NCBI RefSeq assembly: GCF_004307425.1
Contig: NZ_SEWZ01000001.1
Location: forward strand, 125,662-189,661
DNA from: Aquirufa antheringensis
Lineage (GTDB): Bacteria > Bacteroidota > Bacteroidia > Cytophagales > Spirosomataceae
Reading direction: 5' to 3'
DNA: 64,000 nucleotides
Of the stretch, positions 45,574-54,620 are shown piece after piece (positions within the stretch are counted from its first letter, which is position 1; each line of letters begins with the position of its first letter). The notes below the pieces were generated by a model. The model searched no databases, was not told where the DNA came from, and saw only the letters and a list, made by a program, of their open reading frames with translations. A program made the translations under genes and the position numbers.

Positions 45574-46992
45574 ATGGCGCAAATCACGTTATTTCCAGGA
45601 ATTGAAATTCAACAGTTGTGCTTTGACTCGCGTCAGGCCAAAGCCGGTTCTGTCTTTTTTGCCATTCCGGGTACACAAGTGGATGGGCATTCGTTTTTGC
45701 CTCAAGTGTACGAGCAAGGTTGTAAACTTTGGGTGGTGGAAAAGGCCCCGCTAGAGCTTCCAGCCGATGTAACTTATGTACAGGTATCTGATTCGAATCA
45801 AGCCTTAGCGGAGGCTGCAGCGGAATTCTATGGACATCCTTCTAAGAAATTGAAATTAGTTGGGATCACCGGGACGAATGGAAAAACGACGACCGTTACT
45901 TTACTTTTTGAATTATTCAAACGATTAGGTCATCGCTGTGGATTGATTTCGACGGTGGTGAACAAGATTGAAGACAAAATTATTCCATCGACACATACAA
46001 CGCCTGACGCGCTCAGCTTGAATGCTTTGTTAGCGGATATGGTTTCGGCGGGTTGTAGTCATGCCTTTATGGAGGTGAGTTCACATGCTGTCGTCCAAAA
46101 ACGGATTCACGCTTTGCAATTTTCCGGTGCTATCTTCTCTAATATCACCCGCGATCACCTAGATTTTCATGAAACCTTTGACGAATACATTAAGGCCAAA
46201 AAAGGTTTCTTCGACGCCCTCCCCGCAACTGCTTTCGCGTTAACAAACGTAGATGACAAGCGCGGAATGGTGATGTTGCAAAATACAGCGGCAAAGAAAT
46301 ATGGTTTTGGTTTATTGAACGCGGCAGATTTTAAAGCGAAGATTATCAGCAACGGCGTAGGCGGATTACAATTAGAGATCGATCACCAGCAAGTACACGC
46401 GCAATTAATCGGGACTTTTAATGCTTATAATTTATTGGGAATCTACGGAGCCGCTTTGTTGCTTGGAGAAGAGTCACACGAAGTATTAGTGCAGATTTCG
46501 GCTCTTAAGACAGCTCCTGGTCGTTTCGAGCAATTAGCTGGGTCTAATCATAAGATGGGGATTGTGGATTATGCCCACACGCCGGATGCTTTGGAAAATG
46601 TGCTGAAGACGATTCAGGCGATTCGAGATAAATCACAGCGTATCATTACGGTGGTGGGTTGTGGTGGGAATCGCGATTCAGGGAAGCGTCCGATTATGGC
46701 GGAATTAGCGGCTAAATACAGTGATTCTGTTGTGTTGACTTCAGACAATCCGCGGAAGGAAGATCCAGAATTGATTTTAGATCAGATGGAAGCGGGTGTG
46801 CCGGCTGCCTTAAAGTCAAAGGTGCACCGCGTATCAGACCGAAAGGAAGGGATTTTTTACGCCGTTCGAGAATTAGCTGCGTCAGGTGACATTATTTTAG
46901 TGGCAGGCAAAGGCCACGAAAATTACCAAGATATTCAAGGCGTGAAATACGACTTTGATGATAAACTAGTCCTGGGAGAGGCGTTTAGCTGA
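45574..46992 (+). CDS. murE: UDP-MurNAc-L-Ala-D-Glu--meso-diaminopimelate ligase
   Basis: Adds the third residue to the peptidoglycan stem peptide. The ATP loop GITGTNGKTTT is at about residues 97-107, and DNPRKEDP (about 391-398) contains the DNPR motif that marks the meso-diaminopimelate-specific enzyme; lysine-type enzymes differ there. 472 residues, a normal size. It begins 1 base after ftsI, and mraY starts 51 bases downstream. Confidence 0.96.
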   Translation: MAQITLFPGIEIQQLCFDSRQAKAGSVFFAIPGTQVDGHSFLPQVYEQGCKLWVVEKAPLELPADVTYVQVSDSNQALAEAAAEFYGHPSKKLKLVGITGTNGKTTTVTLLFELFKRLGHRCGLISTVVNKIEDKIIPSTHTTPDALSLNALLADMVSAGCSHAFMEVSSHAVVQKRIHALQFSGAIFSNITRDHLDFHETFDEYIKAKKGFFDALPATAFALTNVDDKRGMVMLQNTAAKKYGFGLLNAADFKAKIISNGVGGLQLEIDHQQVHAQLIGTFNAYNLLGIYGAALLLGEESHEVLVQISALKTAPGRFEQLAGSNHKMGIVDYAHTPDALENVLKTIQAIRDKSQRIITVVGCGGNRDSGKRPIMAELAAKYSDSVVLTSDNPRKEDPELILDQMEAGVPAALKSKVHRVSDRKEGIFYAVRELAASGDIILVAGKGHENYQDIQGVKYDFDDKLVLGEAFS

Positions 46993-47043
46993 GTTTGAAT
47001 TCCCCTCGATTTTTTGCAATTTTATAAATTAAAACCCATTTAG

Positions 47044-48228
47044 ATGCTTTATTACCTCTTCGAATACCTAGACAAGACCTTGAATATTCCGGGCGCCGGT
47101 GTTTTTCAATACATCACTTTCCGTGCATTTGCGGCCATCATTACGTCTTTGGGTATTGCAGCGATTTGGGGTAAATCGGTGATTTACCGTTTGCAACGTT
47201 TGCAAATTGGGGAGGAAATTCGGGATTTAGGTTTAGAAGGCCAAATGGCTAAAAAAGGCACTCCTACGATGGGAGGCTTCATTATTTTATTGTCTTTATT
47301 GATCCCAACCCTTCTTTTTTCGAAGGTGACGAACGTTTATATTGTGCTTTTAGTGACCTCTGCGATTTGGTTAGGCGCTGTGGGTTTTGCCGATGATTAT
47401 ATCAAGGTATTTAAGAAGAACAAAGAAGGTTTATCAGGTAAATTTAAGGTCGTAGGCCAAATAGGCCTAGGCATCATCGTGGGTCTAACCATGTACTTTA
47501 ACCAGCATATCAAGGTGCGAGAATTTGCGGCTGATGGGACCTTCGTAGACCACAAATCGTTATTGACGACTGTGCCTTTTATGAAGGATAACCAGTTCGA
47601 TTACAATATGTTGCTGCCTAGTTTCATTCCGGACGAATACGTGTGGATTGTCTATGTTTTAGTGGTGATTTTCATCATTACGGCGGTGTCTAATGGCGCG
47701 AATATCACGGATGGAATTGATGGATTGGCAGCCGGAACATCGGTGATAATTGGTATCGCTTTGGCCATCTTAGCCTATGTTTCTGGTAACAAGGTTATTT
47801 CACAATACTTGAACGTGATGTTTATTCCTAATTCAGGGGAGCTTGCGGTCTTTTGCGCGGCCTTCGTGGGAGCTTGTATCGGTTTCCTTTGGTATAACGC
47901 CTATCCTGCCCAGGTATTTATGGGCGATACGGGAAGTTTGATGCTGGGGGGAGTAATCGCCACCTTAGCGATTGTAATCCGCAAGGAAATGTTGATTCCG
48001 GTTTTGTGTGGAATCTTCTTAATCGAAAATTTATCGGTCATCATTCAGGTGGCCTATTTTAAATATACAAAACGCAAATATGGAGAGGGGCGTCGCGTCT
48101 TTTTGATGTCGCCATTGCACCACCATTTCCAAAAGAAAAACTACCACGAATCGAAGATCGTTATTCGTTTCTTAATCGTGGGAATCATCTTAGCCGTTTT
48201 ATCATTAGTCACTTTAAAATTGCGTTAA
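47044..48228 (+). CDS. mraY: Phospho-N-acetylmuramoyl-pentapeptide-transferase
   Basis: Integral membrane enzyme that makes lipid I from UDP-MurNAc-pentapeptide and undecaprenyl phosphate. 394 residues, about 10 helices. The conserved loops are visible: [36 protein letters not shown] (Asp-Asp pair), [25 protein letters not shown] and the histidine-rich PLHHHFQKK. In related species murD follows; here aroA does. It lies 13 bases ahead of aroA. Confidence 0.97.
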   Translation: MLYYLFEYLDKTLNIPGAGVFQYITFRAFAAIITSLGIAAIWGKSVIYRLQRLQIGEEIRDLGLEGQMAKKGTPTMGGFIILLSLLIPTLLFSKVTNVYIVLLVTSAIWLGAVGFADDYIKVFKKNKEGLSGKFKVVGQIGLGIIVGLTMYFNQHIKVREFAADGTFVDHKSLLTTVPFMKDNQFDYNMLLPSFIPDEYVWIVYVLVVIFIITAVSNGANITDGIDGLAAGTSVIIGIALAILAYVSGNKVISQYLNVMFIPNSGELAVFCAAFVGACIGFLWYNAYPAQVFMGDTGSLMLGGVIATLAIVIRKEMLIPVLCGIFLIENLSVIIQVAYFKYTKRKYGEGRRVFLMSPLHHHFQKKNYHESKIVIRFLIVGIILAVLSLVTLKLR

Positions 48229-48241
48229 TCGCAAACCTGTT

Positions 48242-49480
48242 TTGAGTCAAATTACTTTATTTCCTCGTACGACGTCCTTTTCTGAGATTATCCCTTTGCC
48301 AGCCTCTAAATCAGAGAGCAATCGAGCTTTAGTGATTAATGCCTTAGCGAATGGATCGATTGACAATCTGTCTAATCTAGCTGAAGCGCGTGATACGCAA
48401 ACGATGATTCGCTTGTTGTCTGAAAGCGGTCCAGAGGCAGATGTCCTAGATGCAGGAACGAACATGCGTTTTTTGACTGCTTATTATGCGGTCACGGGTG
48501 CCGTTAAAAAGATGACGGGAACACCACGTATGTGTGAGCGCCCGATCGGTATTTTAGTGGATGCCTTGCGTGCCTTAGGTGCTGACATTACGTATTTGAA
48601 CAAGGATGGTTATCCTCCAATGCAATTAAATGGTTTCACCTTTAAAGGGAACCGGGAGATTTCCATCCGTGGCGACGTAAGTTCGCAGTTTATTTCAGCC
48701 ATTTTGATGGTAGCACCTTTGCTGCCAGAAGGTTTAAAATTGCAAATTACGGGGGCGCTTGGTTCGAAGCCTTACATCGAGATGACCTTGGCTCAAATGA
48801 AGCATTTTGGTATTCAGGCTACAGCAGATTGGTCCAAAGGAAGCATTGAGATCCCTGCCCAAAAATACACATTACAGCCTTTTGCTGTAGAATCGGATTG
48901 GTCCGGAGCCAGCTATTGGTATTCGATGGTGGCCTTGTCGCCATTTGAAGATAGTTCATTGGAATTATTAGGCTTAAAGGAAGATTCCTTGCAAGGAGAT
49001 TCTGCCATTAAAGCTATTATGGAGCCATTGGGTGTAAAAAGTACGTATACGGGGCGCGGTTATTTATTGACCAAAATCCCAGCTCAGGCTTCCCTAGCTT
49101 GGGATTTTACCGATTGCCCAGATTTAGCCCAAACCATCTGCGTCATCGCCGCTGTAAAGGATATTCCGTTGACTTTAACCGGTTTAGAATCATTAAAAGT
49201 GAAGGAAACGGATCGTGTGTTAGCCTTACAAAATGAATTGAAGAAATTAGGGGCCGCTTTAGTAGAAAAAGAAGCGAACCATTTGTACGAAGTGACGGGC
49301 AATTTTGCGGCTGTTTCTGCCATCGAACCCATCGAAACCTATGATGATCACCGGATGGCGATGGCCTTTGCGCCGGTGGCCATGCAAAAAGAAATTACTT
49401 TGCTAGATCCTTCGGTAGTCAATAAAAGCTACCCAAGCTTCTGGAAACACGTTTCAATATTATTAACATCTACCCTATGA
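48242..49480 (+). CDS. aroA: 3-phosphoshikimate 1-carboxyvinyltransferase (EPSP synthase)
   Basis: Joins phosphoenolpyruvate to shikimate-3-phosphate. The 412-residue protein has LPASKSESNRALVINAL (about 19-35; KS/SNR PEP and shikimate contacts), DAGTNMRFL (64-72), GTPRMCERPIGILVDALRALGA and the C-terminal DHRMAMAFAP. The start is a TTG at 48242; the family N-terminus SQITLFP begins there and there is no ATG or GTG near. It is translationally coupled to the amidohydrolase gene (ATGA overlap), and joined to the cell-wall run by 13 bases. Confidence 0.95.
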   Translation: MSQITLFPRTTSFSEIIPLPASKSESNRALVINALANGSIDNLSNLAEARDTQTMIRLLSESGPEADVLDAGTNMRFLTAYYAVTGAVKKMTGTPRMCERPIGILVDALRALGADITYLNKDGYPPMQLNGFTFKGNREISIRGDVSSQFISAILMVAPLLPEGLKLQITGALGSKPYIEMTLAQMKHFGIQATADWSKGSIEIPAQKYTLQPFAVESDWSGASYWYSMVALSPFEDSSLELLGLKEDSLQGDSAIKAIMEPLGVKSTYTGRGYLLTKIPAQASLAWDFTDCPDLAQTICVIAAVKDIPLTLTGLESLKVKETDRVLALQNELKKLGAALVEKEANHLYEVTGNFAAVSAIEPIETYDDHRMAMAFAPVAMQKEITLLDPSVVNKSYPSFWKHVSILLTSTL

Positions 49481-50751
49481 AAAAAGTATTGACCTTAGGT
49501 TTAAGCCTTTTGGCTTTTACTGGTTTTGCCCAAAAAACCATTTTGCACTGCGGTTCTCTCATCGACGTTAAAACACAAACAATCTTAAAAAACCGTACCA
49601 TTGTGGTGGAAGGAAAGAAAATTGTGTCCGTTTCTGAAGGATACCTTAGTCCTGCCAAAGGCGATGTGGTGATCAATTTGAAAGACAGAACGGTGATGCC
49701 GGGTTTAATCGATTCACACGTACACTTAGAGTCGGAAACGAATCCAGGCGCCTATTTAGATCGTTTTGTGAAGAATCCGGGCGATGTGGCCTACCAGGCT
49801 TTAGTCTATGCGAAGAAGAATTTGATGGCCGGCTTTACTACAGTGCGTGATTTAGGAGGTAGCCACGTGGTGATTAGTTTGCGTAATGCGATTAACAAAG
49901 GCCTTGTAGAAGGGCCTCGCGTTTTTACAGCCGGCGTTACCATAGGAACAACTGGTGGTCACGCGGATGATTCGAATGGAATTAATGAAGCATTCAAAAA
50001 GGATTTAGGACCTGAGGATGGTGTTGTAAATGGAATAGCGGATGCGGCGAAAGCGGTGCGTCAGCGTTACAAAGAAGGATCGGATTTGATTAAAATCACG
50101 GCAACAGGTGGTGTGTTAAGTTATGCCAAAGATGGTTCAGGTGCCCAATTCACCGAAGAAGAAGTGCGTACCATTGTTCAAACGGCGAAAGACTACGGTT
50201 TTAAAGTAGCGGCGCATGCTCACGGAAAAGAGGGCATGAAACGTGCCGTTTTGGGTGGTGTTTCTTCGATTGAACACGGTACTTATATGGATGAAGATGT
50301 GATGGAATTGATGAAAAAGATGGGAACGTATTACGTACCTACCGTAATCGCAGGTCGTTCCGTAGCAGATTCGTCTAAAATCCCGAACTACTACCCAGAA
50401 ATGGTGGCGAAGAAAGCAGCGGCGATCGGGCCGATCATCCAGGGAACGTTCGGTAAAGCGTACAAAGCTGGTGTGAAGATTGCGTTTGGTACGGATGCGG
50501 GGGTTTTTGGCCACGGAAAGAATGGCTATGAGTTTATCTTGATGAACGAAGCAGGAATGCCCGTTTTAGAGGCAATTAAGTCAGCGACAGTTAATGCGGC
50601 AGATCTTTTAGGGCAAAGTGACTTAATCGGATCTATCGAGGTAGGAAAGGCCGCAGATATCATCGCGGTTCCTGGTGATCCAGTAGCTGATGTTAAATTG
50701 ATGACAAAGGTGAGCTTTGTTATGAAAGACGGAAAGGTCTACAAAAACTAG
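49477..50751 (+). CDS. Secreted amidohydrolase (Xaa-Pro/imidazolonepropionase-like)
   Basis: A 424-residue metal-dependent hydrolase with a signal peptide (residues 1-18). It has the amidohydrolase metal ligands: HVH in IDSHVHLES (about 80-82), the carboxylated-lysine candidate K in SDLIKITATGG, histidines in AAHAHGKEG and SIEHGTYM, and Asp in FGTDAGVFGHG. It is closest to the periplasmic imidazolonepropionase-like group that includes Xaa-Pro dipeptidases. Its substrate is unclear. It overlaps the aroA stop by 4 bases and is followed by a bidirectional terminator. Confidence 0.87.
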   Translation: MKKVLTLGLSLLAFTGFAQKTILHCGSLIDVKTQTILKNRTIVVEGKKIVSVSEGYLSPAKGDVVINLKDRTVMPGLIDSHVHLESETNPGAYLDRFVKNPGDVAYQALVYAKKNLMAGFTTVRDLGGSHVVISLRNAINKGLVEGPRVFTAGVTIGTTGGHADDSNGINEAFKKDLGPEDGVVNGIADAAKAVRQRYKEGSDLIKITATGGVLSYAKDGSGAQFTEEEVRTIVQTAKDYGFKVAAHAHGKEGMKRAVLGGVSSIEHGTYMDEDVMELMKKMGTYYVPTVIAGRSVADSSKIPNYYPEMVAKKAAAIGPIIQGTFGKAYKAGVKIAFGTDAGVFGHGKNGYEFILMNEAGMPVLEAIKSATVNAADLLGQSDLIGSIEVGKAADIIAVPGDPVADVKLMTKVSFVMKDGKVYKN

Positions 50752-50762
50752 ATAGACATCAA

Positions 50763-50804
50763 CAAAAAAGGGTCGGCTCGCATCTGCAAGCCGACCCTTT
50801 TTTT
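50763..50804. terminator. Bidirectional intrinsic terminator
   Basis: A 9-bp perfect stem, GGGTCGGCT (50770-50778) with AGCCGACCC (50789-50797), 10-base loop. A run of A lies before it and a run of 7 T after, so it can stop both the plus amidohydrolase transcript and the minus-strand DUF6580 transcript. Confidence 0.9.
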
Positions 50805-50817
50805 ATGCATAAAATTT

Positions 50818-51363
50818 CTAGCGCAAGGCTGGAACTTGTTTTTTCAATACTTCAAAAGCTCCGAAGAACAACCCTGAGAATAAGAATTGGCTAGCGATGG
50901 TATTCTTTAGGAAAGGGATGCCAGCAGCATAGCAACTTAATAAACCAGCTAGATCTTTTGTGTAAGCGATATCGGATCCAACCCATACCGCGAAGTTAGA
51001 TAGGAAGAAAAAGCCCATGGCTGCTGCTAGGTTAGTTCCGATGAAACGTGAGGCGCTTGCGGTCGTATTTGTTCCTAATAAAGAGATCAAGGCAAATAAT
51101 CCCATGTGCACGGCATCAAATCCGAAAGAAAATCCCGGGAAAAAGGCATCATACAAGGTGTTGTTAAGAATCAAATTTGATCCCCAAACCGCTAATAAGG
51201 TCCAAGCTATCGCTTGTTTGCGGTTATGCAAATAGGCACCTACAAATAGAGCCATAGAAGCCATTGGTGAGAAGTTTGCCCAACCCGGTCCTGCTAAAAT
51301 CAATAAACGACTCGCGATTGCAAGTAAGATGAAGGCGATAATCGTGGTATTTCTTTTTGTCAT
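50818..51363 (-). CDS. DUF6580-like membrane protein
   Basis: A 181-residue integral membrane protein with about five helices (near 7-24, 35-50, 55-70, 85-105, 110-130, 150-170). An N-terminal region with RLLILAGPGWANFSPMASMALFVGAYL matches the DUF6580 family of Bacteroidota, thought to be a substrate-binding component of transport systems. No partner ATPase lies nearby. Function is therefore unknown; cofactor uptake is only a guess. The minus-strand promoter element at 51418-51425 precedes it. Confidence 0.7.
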   Translation of the reverse strand: MTKRNTTIIAFILLAIASRLLILAGPGWANFSPMASMALFVGAYLHNRKQAIAWTLLAVWGSNLILNNTLYDAFFPGFSFGFDAVHMGLFALISLLGTNTTASASRFIGTNLAAAMGFFFLSNFAVWVGSDIAYTKDLAGLLSCYAAGIPFLKNTIASQFLFSGLFFGAFEVLKKQVPALR

Positions 51364-51417
51364 GAGCTTATATCATTTTCCTGTAAGAATATTTTTTCTC
51401 GAGGTCTAAATAATTTC

Positions 51418-51425
51418 CAAAGGTA
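51418..51425 (-). promoter_or_regulatory. -7 promoter element of the DUF6580 gene
   Basis: TACCTTTG on the minus strand (TAnnTTTG), 54 bases before the ATG at 51363. Confidence 0.45.
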
Positions 51426-51463
51426 AAACAAAAGCCGTAATTTTACCCATTGAATTCGAATTT

Positions 51464-52597
51464 ATGTCTAAATCACTTCCCAAAATCGGATTATTAGGCG
51501 GCGGCCAGCTAGGACGAATGCTTTTGCAAGCAGCAATCGACTTAGACTTGCCCATTGCCTGCCTTGATCCAGATCCTGAAGCTTCTTGTCACACGTTGAC
51601 TACCCAGTTCACGCAGGGTTCGTTTCAGGATTTTGATACGGTATACCACTTTGGGAAACAATTCGATTTAATCAGCATCGAAATTGAGCATGTGAACATC
51701 GAAGCGCTAGAGCAATTAGAAGCGGAGGGAATTAAAGTCTACCCGCAACCTCATCTGCTTCGCATGATTCAGGACAAGCGCATTCAAAAAACCTTTTTTC
51801 AAACCCACGGTTTTCCTACAGCTGATTTTAGATTGATCGAATCGTCCGCGGAAATCATCGCAAACGAGGACTTTTTACCCGCTTTTCAGAAATTAGGAAA
51901 AGGGGGATACGATGGTAAAGGCGTTCAGTACATCGGTTCAGCTGCGGATATCGCTAAGGGTTTTGATGCCCCTGGTCTATTAGAAAAGGCGATTGATTTC
52001 GATAAGGAATTAGCCGTGATTGTGGCGCGTAATCCGCAAGGAGAAATAAAAGCGTTTCCGGCGGTGGAGATGGTTTTTCATCCGGTCCAAAACCTGGTAG
52101 AATTCCTCGTTTCCCCCGCAGCCATTTCGCCTGAAATTGAAAAAGAAGCAGAAGATATCGCTGTTCGATTGATTGATCAGATGGGCTTAGTAGGAGTTTT
52201 AGCGGTGGAGATGTTTTTGACTAAAGACGGCCAAATCCTCATCAACGAAGTCGCTCCTCGACCACACAATTCAGGCCATCAAACGATCCGAGCAAACGAT
52301 ACGTCGCAATACGAACAACATTTACGAGCGATTACGGGCATGCCATTAGGAGATACGAAAGCACATTCCTTCTCAGGAATGTTAAACTTATTAGGAGCAG
52401 ATGGCTTCACGGGACCAGCGAAATACGAAGGTTTGGATACGATTTTAGGCATTTCCGGCGTTCATCCTTTTTTATACGGAAAGAAAATAACGAAGCCTTA
52501 TCGCAAGATGGGGCACATCACTTTGCTAGGGGAATCCCGCGAAGAGATTGAACAAAAAGCAGAACAAGTAAAACAAAGCATACGCGTCATCGCATAA
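51464..52597 (+). CDS. purK: 5-(carboxyamino)imidazole ribonucleotide synthase
   Basis: Uses ATP and bicarbonate to make N5-CAIR in purine synthesis. 377 residues with the ATP-grasp fold: GLLGGGQLGRML (9-20) at the N-terminus, KLGKGGYDGKGVQYI in the middle and EVAPRPHNSGHQTI near residue 263. Its partner purE follows 10 bases downstream; no other purine genes adjoin. The possible upstream element TAATTTTA (51438-51445) differs from the promoter consensus in one base. Confidence 0.96.
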   Translation: MSKSLPKIGLLGGGQLGRMLLQAAIDLDLPIACLDPDPEASCHTLTTQFTQGSFQDFDTVYHFGKQFDLISIEIEHVNIEALEQLEAEGIKVYPQPHLLRMIQDKRIQKTFFQTHGFPTADFRLIESSAEIIANEDFLPAFQKLGKGGYDGKGVQYIGSAADIAKGFDAPGLLEKAIDFDKELAVIVARNPQGEIKAFPAVEMVFHPVQNLVEFLVSPAAISPEIEKEAEDIAVRLIDQMGLVGVLAVEMFLTKDGQILINEVAPRPHNSGHQTIRANDTSQYEQHLRAITGMPLGDTKAHSFSGMLNLLGADGFTGPAKYEGLDTILGISGVHPFLYGKKITKPYRKMGHITLLGESREEIEQKAEQVKQSIRVIA

Positions 52598-52607
52598 ATA
52601 GCTAGCT

Positions 52608-53096
52608 ATGGTAGGAATTATAATGGGCAGTAGCTCGGATCTTGGAGTCATGCAAGAAGCCATTCAGGTTTGTAAGGATTTTGGAGTGGCTTATGAAGTG
52701 GACATCGTTTCTGCGCACCGCACCCCAGTGAAAATGTTGCATTATGCTCAGCAAGCTAAGTCTCGTGGCATTCAGGTGATCATTGCAGGCGCAGGCGGGG
52801 CAGCCCATTTACCAGGAATGGTGGCTTCGGCGACTATTTTACCGGTGATAGGTGTTCCTGTCAAATCGTCTAATTCCATCGACGGCTGGGATTCGGTTTT
52901 ATCTATTTTACAAATGCCTAATGGCGTCCCTGTCGCAACCGTAGCCCTTAATGCGGCTAAAAATGCCGGTTTATTAGCGATCCAAATGCTAGCGATTTCT
53001 GATGCGTCTTTGGCCGCAAAATACACCGCCTACAAAGCGGAATTAGAAGATAAAGTGGCTGAAATGAGCCAAGAAACGAAAGCTAAATTTTCATAA
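52608..53096 (+). CDS. purE: N5-carboxyaminoimidazole ribonucleotide mutase
   Basis: Class I PurE, converts N5-CAIR to CAIR. 162 residues, normal for the family. GSSSDLGVM at 8-16, SAHRTPVKM at about 43-51 and IAGAGGAAHLPGMV at about 74-87 are conserved active-site stretches. It is directly downstream of purK, with which it functions. Confidence 0.97.
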   Translation: MVGIIMGSSSDLGVMQEAIQVCKDFGVAYEVDIVSAHRTPVKMLHYAQQAKSRGIQVIIAGAGGAAHLPGMVASATILPVIGVPVKSSNSIDGWDSVLSILQMPNGVPVATVALNAAKNAGLLAIQMLAISDASLAAKYTAYKAELEDKVAEMSQETKAKFS

Positions 53097-53097
53097 A

Positions 53098-53724
53098 ATG
53101 AGTGAGAACGAAGAAAGCAGCAAATTGCCCGTCATCACCTTGGGCATACTTTTATTGACCTTAGTAGGCTTAATCGCCGTAGGATTTGAGCATTTTGTTA
53201 GTCCAGATAAGGACGAATTAATTAAGGCGGAGAAATTTGTCGAGACAGAGGAAGAGGTGTTGCCGGAAGCATCACAAGTAGTGATCGATTCTACGCAAGA
53301 TCCAGCGGATTCATTGATCGTTCCCAAGGATTCCATTATCAGCAAGTCTGACGAAGAAGAATTAGCGGAACAAAAGAAAGAGGCAGAAGCAGAAGTCGTT
53401 CCTGAAGTAGCTGCCCCAGCCGGAAAATCACATGCCATTACGGTGGAGAAAGGGGAGACCTTTTCCGCTGTTGCTCGGCATTATGGTTTGAAAGTGGATC
53501 AATTAAAAGCCTTGAATCCAGGGGTCAATCCGGATGGTATTAAAAGTGGTTCGACTAAATTAAACGTGAAGATTCAAGCGATTCATACGGTAGGGCCGGG
53601 CGATATCATGCGCAAAGTGGCGGAGAAATATGGTGTGAGTAAACAAGCGATTATGGACGCGAATCACAAGAAAGATGATATCACGCTTCGGGGTGAAGTG
53701 CTCATCATTCCGTTGAAAAAATGA
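53098..53724 (+). CDS. LysM-domain membrane protein
   Basis: A 208-residue protein with one membrane helix (about 12-32), a long acidic linker (about 37-100, rich in Glu and Ala) and two LysM domains (about 104-153 and 155-207), peptidoglycan-binding modules. It probably binds the cell wall from the inner membrane. It starts 1 base after purE and overlaps the peptidase gene by 4 bases (ATGA), so it is functionally paired with that cell-wall enzyme (inference). Confidence 0.83.
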   Translation: MSENEESSKLPVITLGILLLTLVGLIAVGFEHFVSPDKDELIKAEKFVETEEEVLPEASQVVIDSTQDPADSLIVPKDSIISKSDEEELAEQKKEAEAEVVPEVAAPAGKSHAITVEKGETFSAVARHYGLKVDQLKALNPGVNPDGIKSGSTKLNVKIQAIHTVGPGDIMRKVAEKYGVSKQAIMDANHKKDDITLRGEVLIIPLKK

Positions 53725-54620
53725 TTTTAATTGGTCTTTTCCAGCTTTTATTGCTTTTCTTGGAGAATACGGGAGCTCAAGCTCGTATTTGTGTGCCAGA
53801 TAAGCTAGATTCGCTGGATTGGGATGAGTTTAAATGGTTGTATAAGCAGCAAGATTCTACTTTTTCAGGCGATTCTGTTGCGGCCTATGTCTTTGTACGC
53901 ATTAACCCGGATGGCTCGCGTGAGACAAGGGAAGTAGCTGAATTACACCAGCCTTGGACGGATTTGTTGGCCTCAGAAATTGATTCATTTGAAGTGAAGC
54001 GGGACAGTTTAATCAAGCGTATTCACGCGCCTTATCGCTTAAAATATACCTCCACCACCCGCAATAAGAAGCAACAATTAGCTTTGCAGAAGAAGGGCTT
54101 TTCCAAAGCCTTTATCTCCTTTCATAACTTCGGATTAGCGGCTGATGGTGCCATTGCACGCAAGGGTAGGCATTTGCGTCGCGGGGCCATTTATGATCAA
54201 TATGGTAAGAAAGCAAAGGAGATTGGTTTGTTTTGGGGTGGCGATTTTGTGGGTTTCCCAGATCCTGGTCACATTCAAGCCTTTTTGAATAGTGCGAGTT
54301 TAATTCAGAAATACCCGGAGGTTGCGTTAGAATATGAGCCTTTCAAGAATGCCTATGAACGAAACTACTTCAAAAAAGTGAATCTAGGTAGGGAAGAGCT
54401 AGTGGAGGATTCCCGCGATTTATTGATTGAATTGAATCAGTTACGCGAAAATAAACCTTGCGCTTGCTCTCAGGCAATCCCTTTTCCTGCGTCGGCTTCG
54501 GGTCTCCAATTGAAACCGTATACCATTACTGTCTTAGCAAACCTGCAGGAAAATTATATTTTTATCCAAAAAGGCTCCTATGGTTACTTTTATTCGACAG
54601 GTCGCTGGAAGCTAGACTAG
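53721..54620 (+). CDS. Secreted M15-family peptidase (D-Ala-D-Ala / L-Ala-D-Glu type)
   Basis: A 299-residue protein with a signal peptide (residues 1-20). Zinc ligands typical of the M15 peptidases appear as H135 and D142 in SFHNFGLAADG and H184 in DPGH, with D181 the likely catalytic acid. The N-terminal ~110 residues and C-terminal ~90 residues match nothing I know. It would trim peptidoglycan peptides in the periplasm. It is coupled to the LysM protein by a 4-base overlap; both act on peptidoglycan. The convergent stop with fmt overlaps in CTAG. Confidence 0.85.
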   Translation: MILIGLFQLLLLFLENTGAQARICVPDKLDSLDWDEFKWLYKQQDSTFSGDSVAAYVFVRINPDGSRETREVAELHQPWTDLLASEIDSFEVKRDSLIKRIHAPYRLKYTSTTRNKKQQLALQKKGFSKAFISFHNFGLAADGAIARKGRHLRRGAIYDQYGKKAKEIGLFWGGDFVGFPDPGHIQAFLNSASLIQKYPEVALEYEPFKNAYERNYFKKVNLGREELVEDSRDLLIELNQLRENKPCACSQAIPFPASASGLQLKPYTITVLANLQENYIFIQKGSYGYFYSTGRWKLD

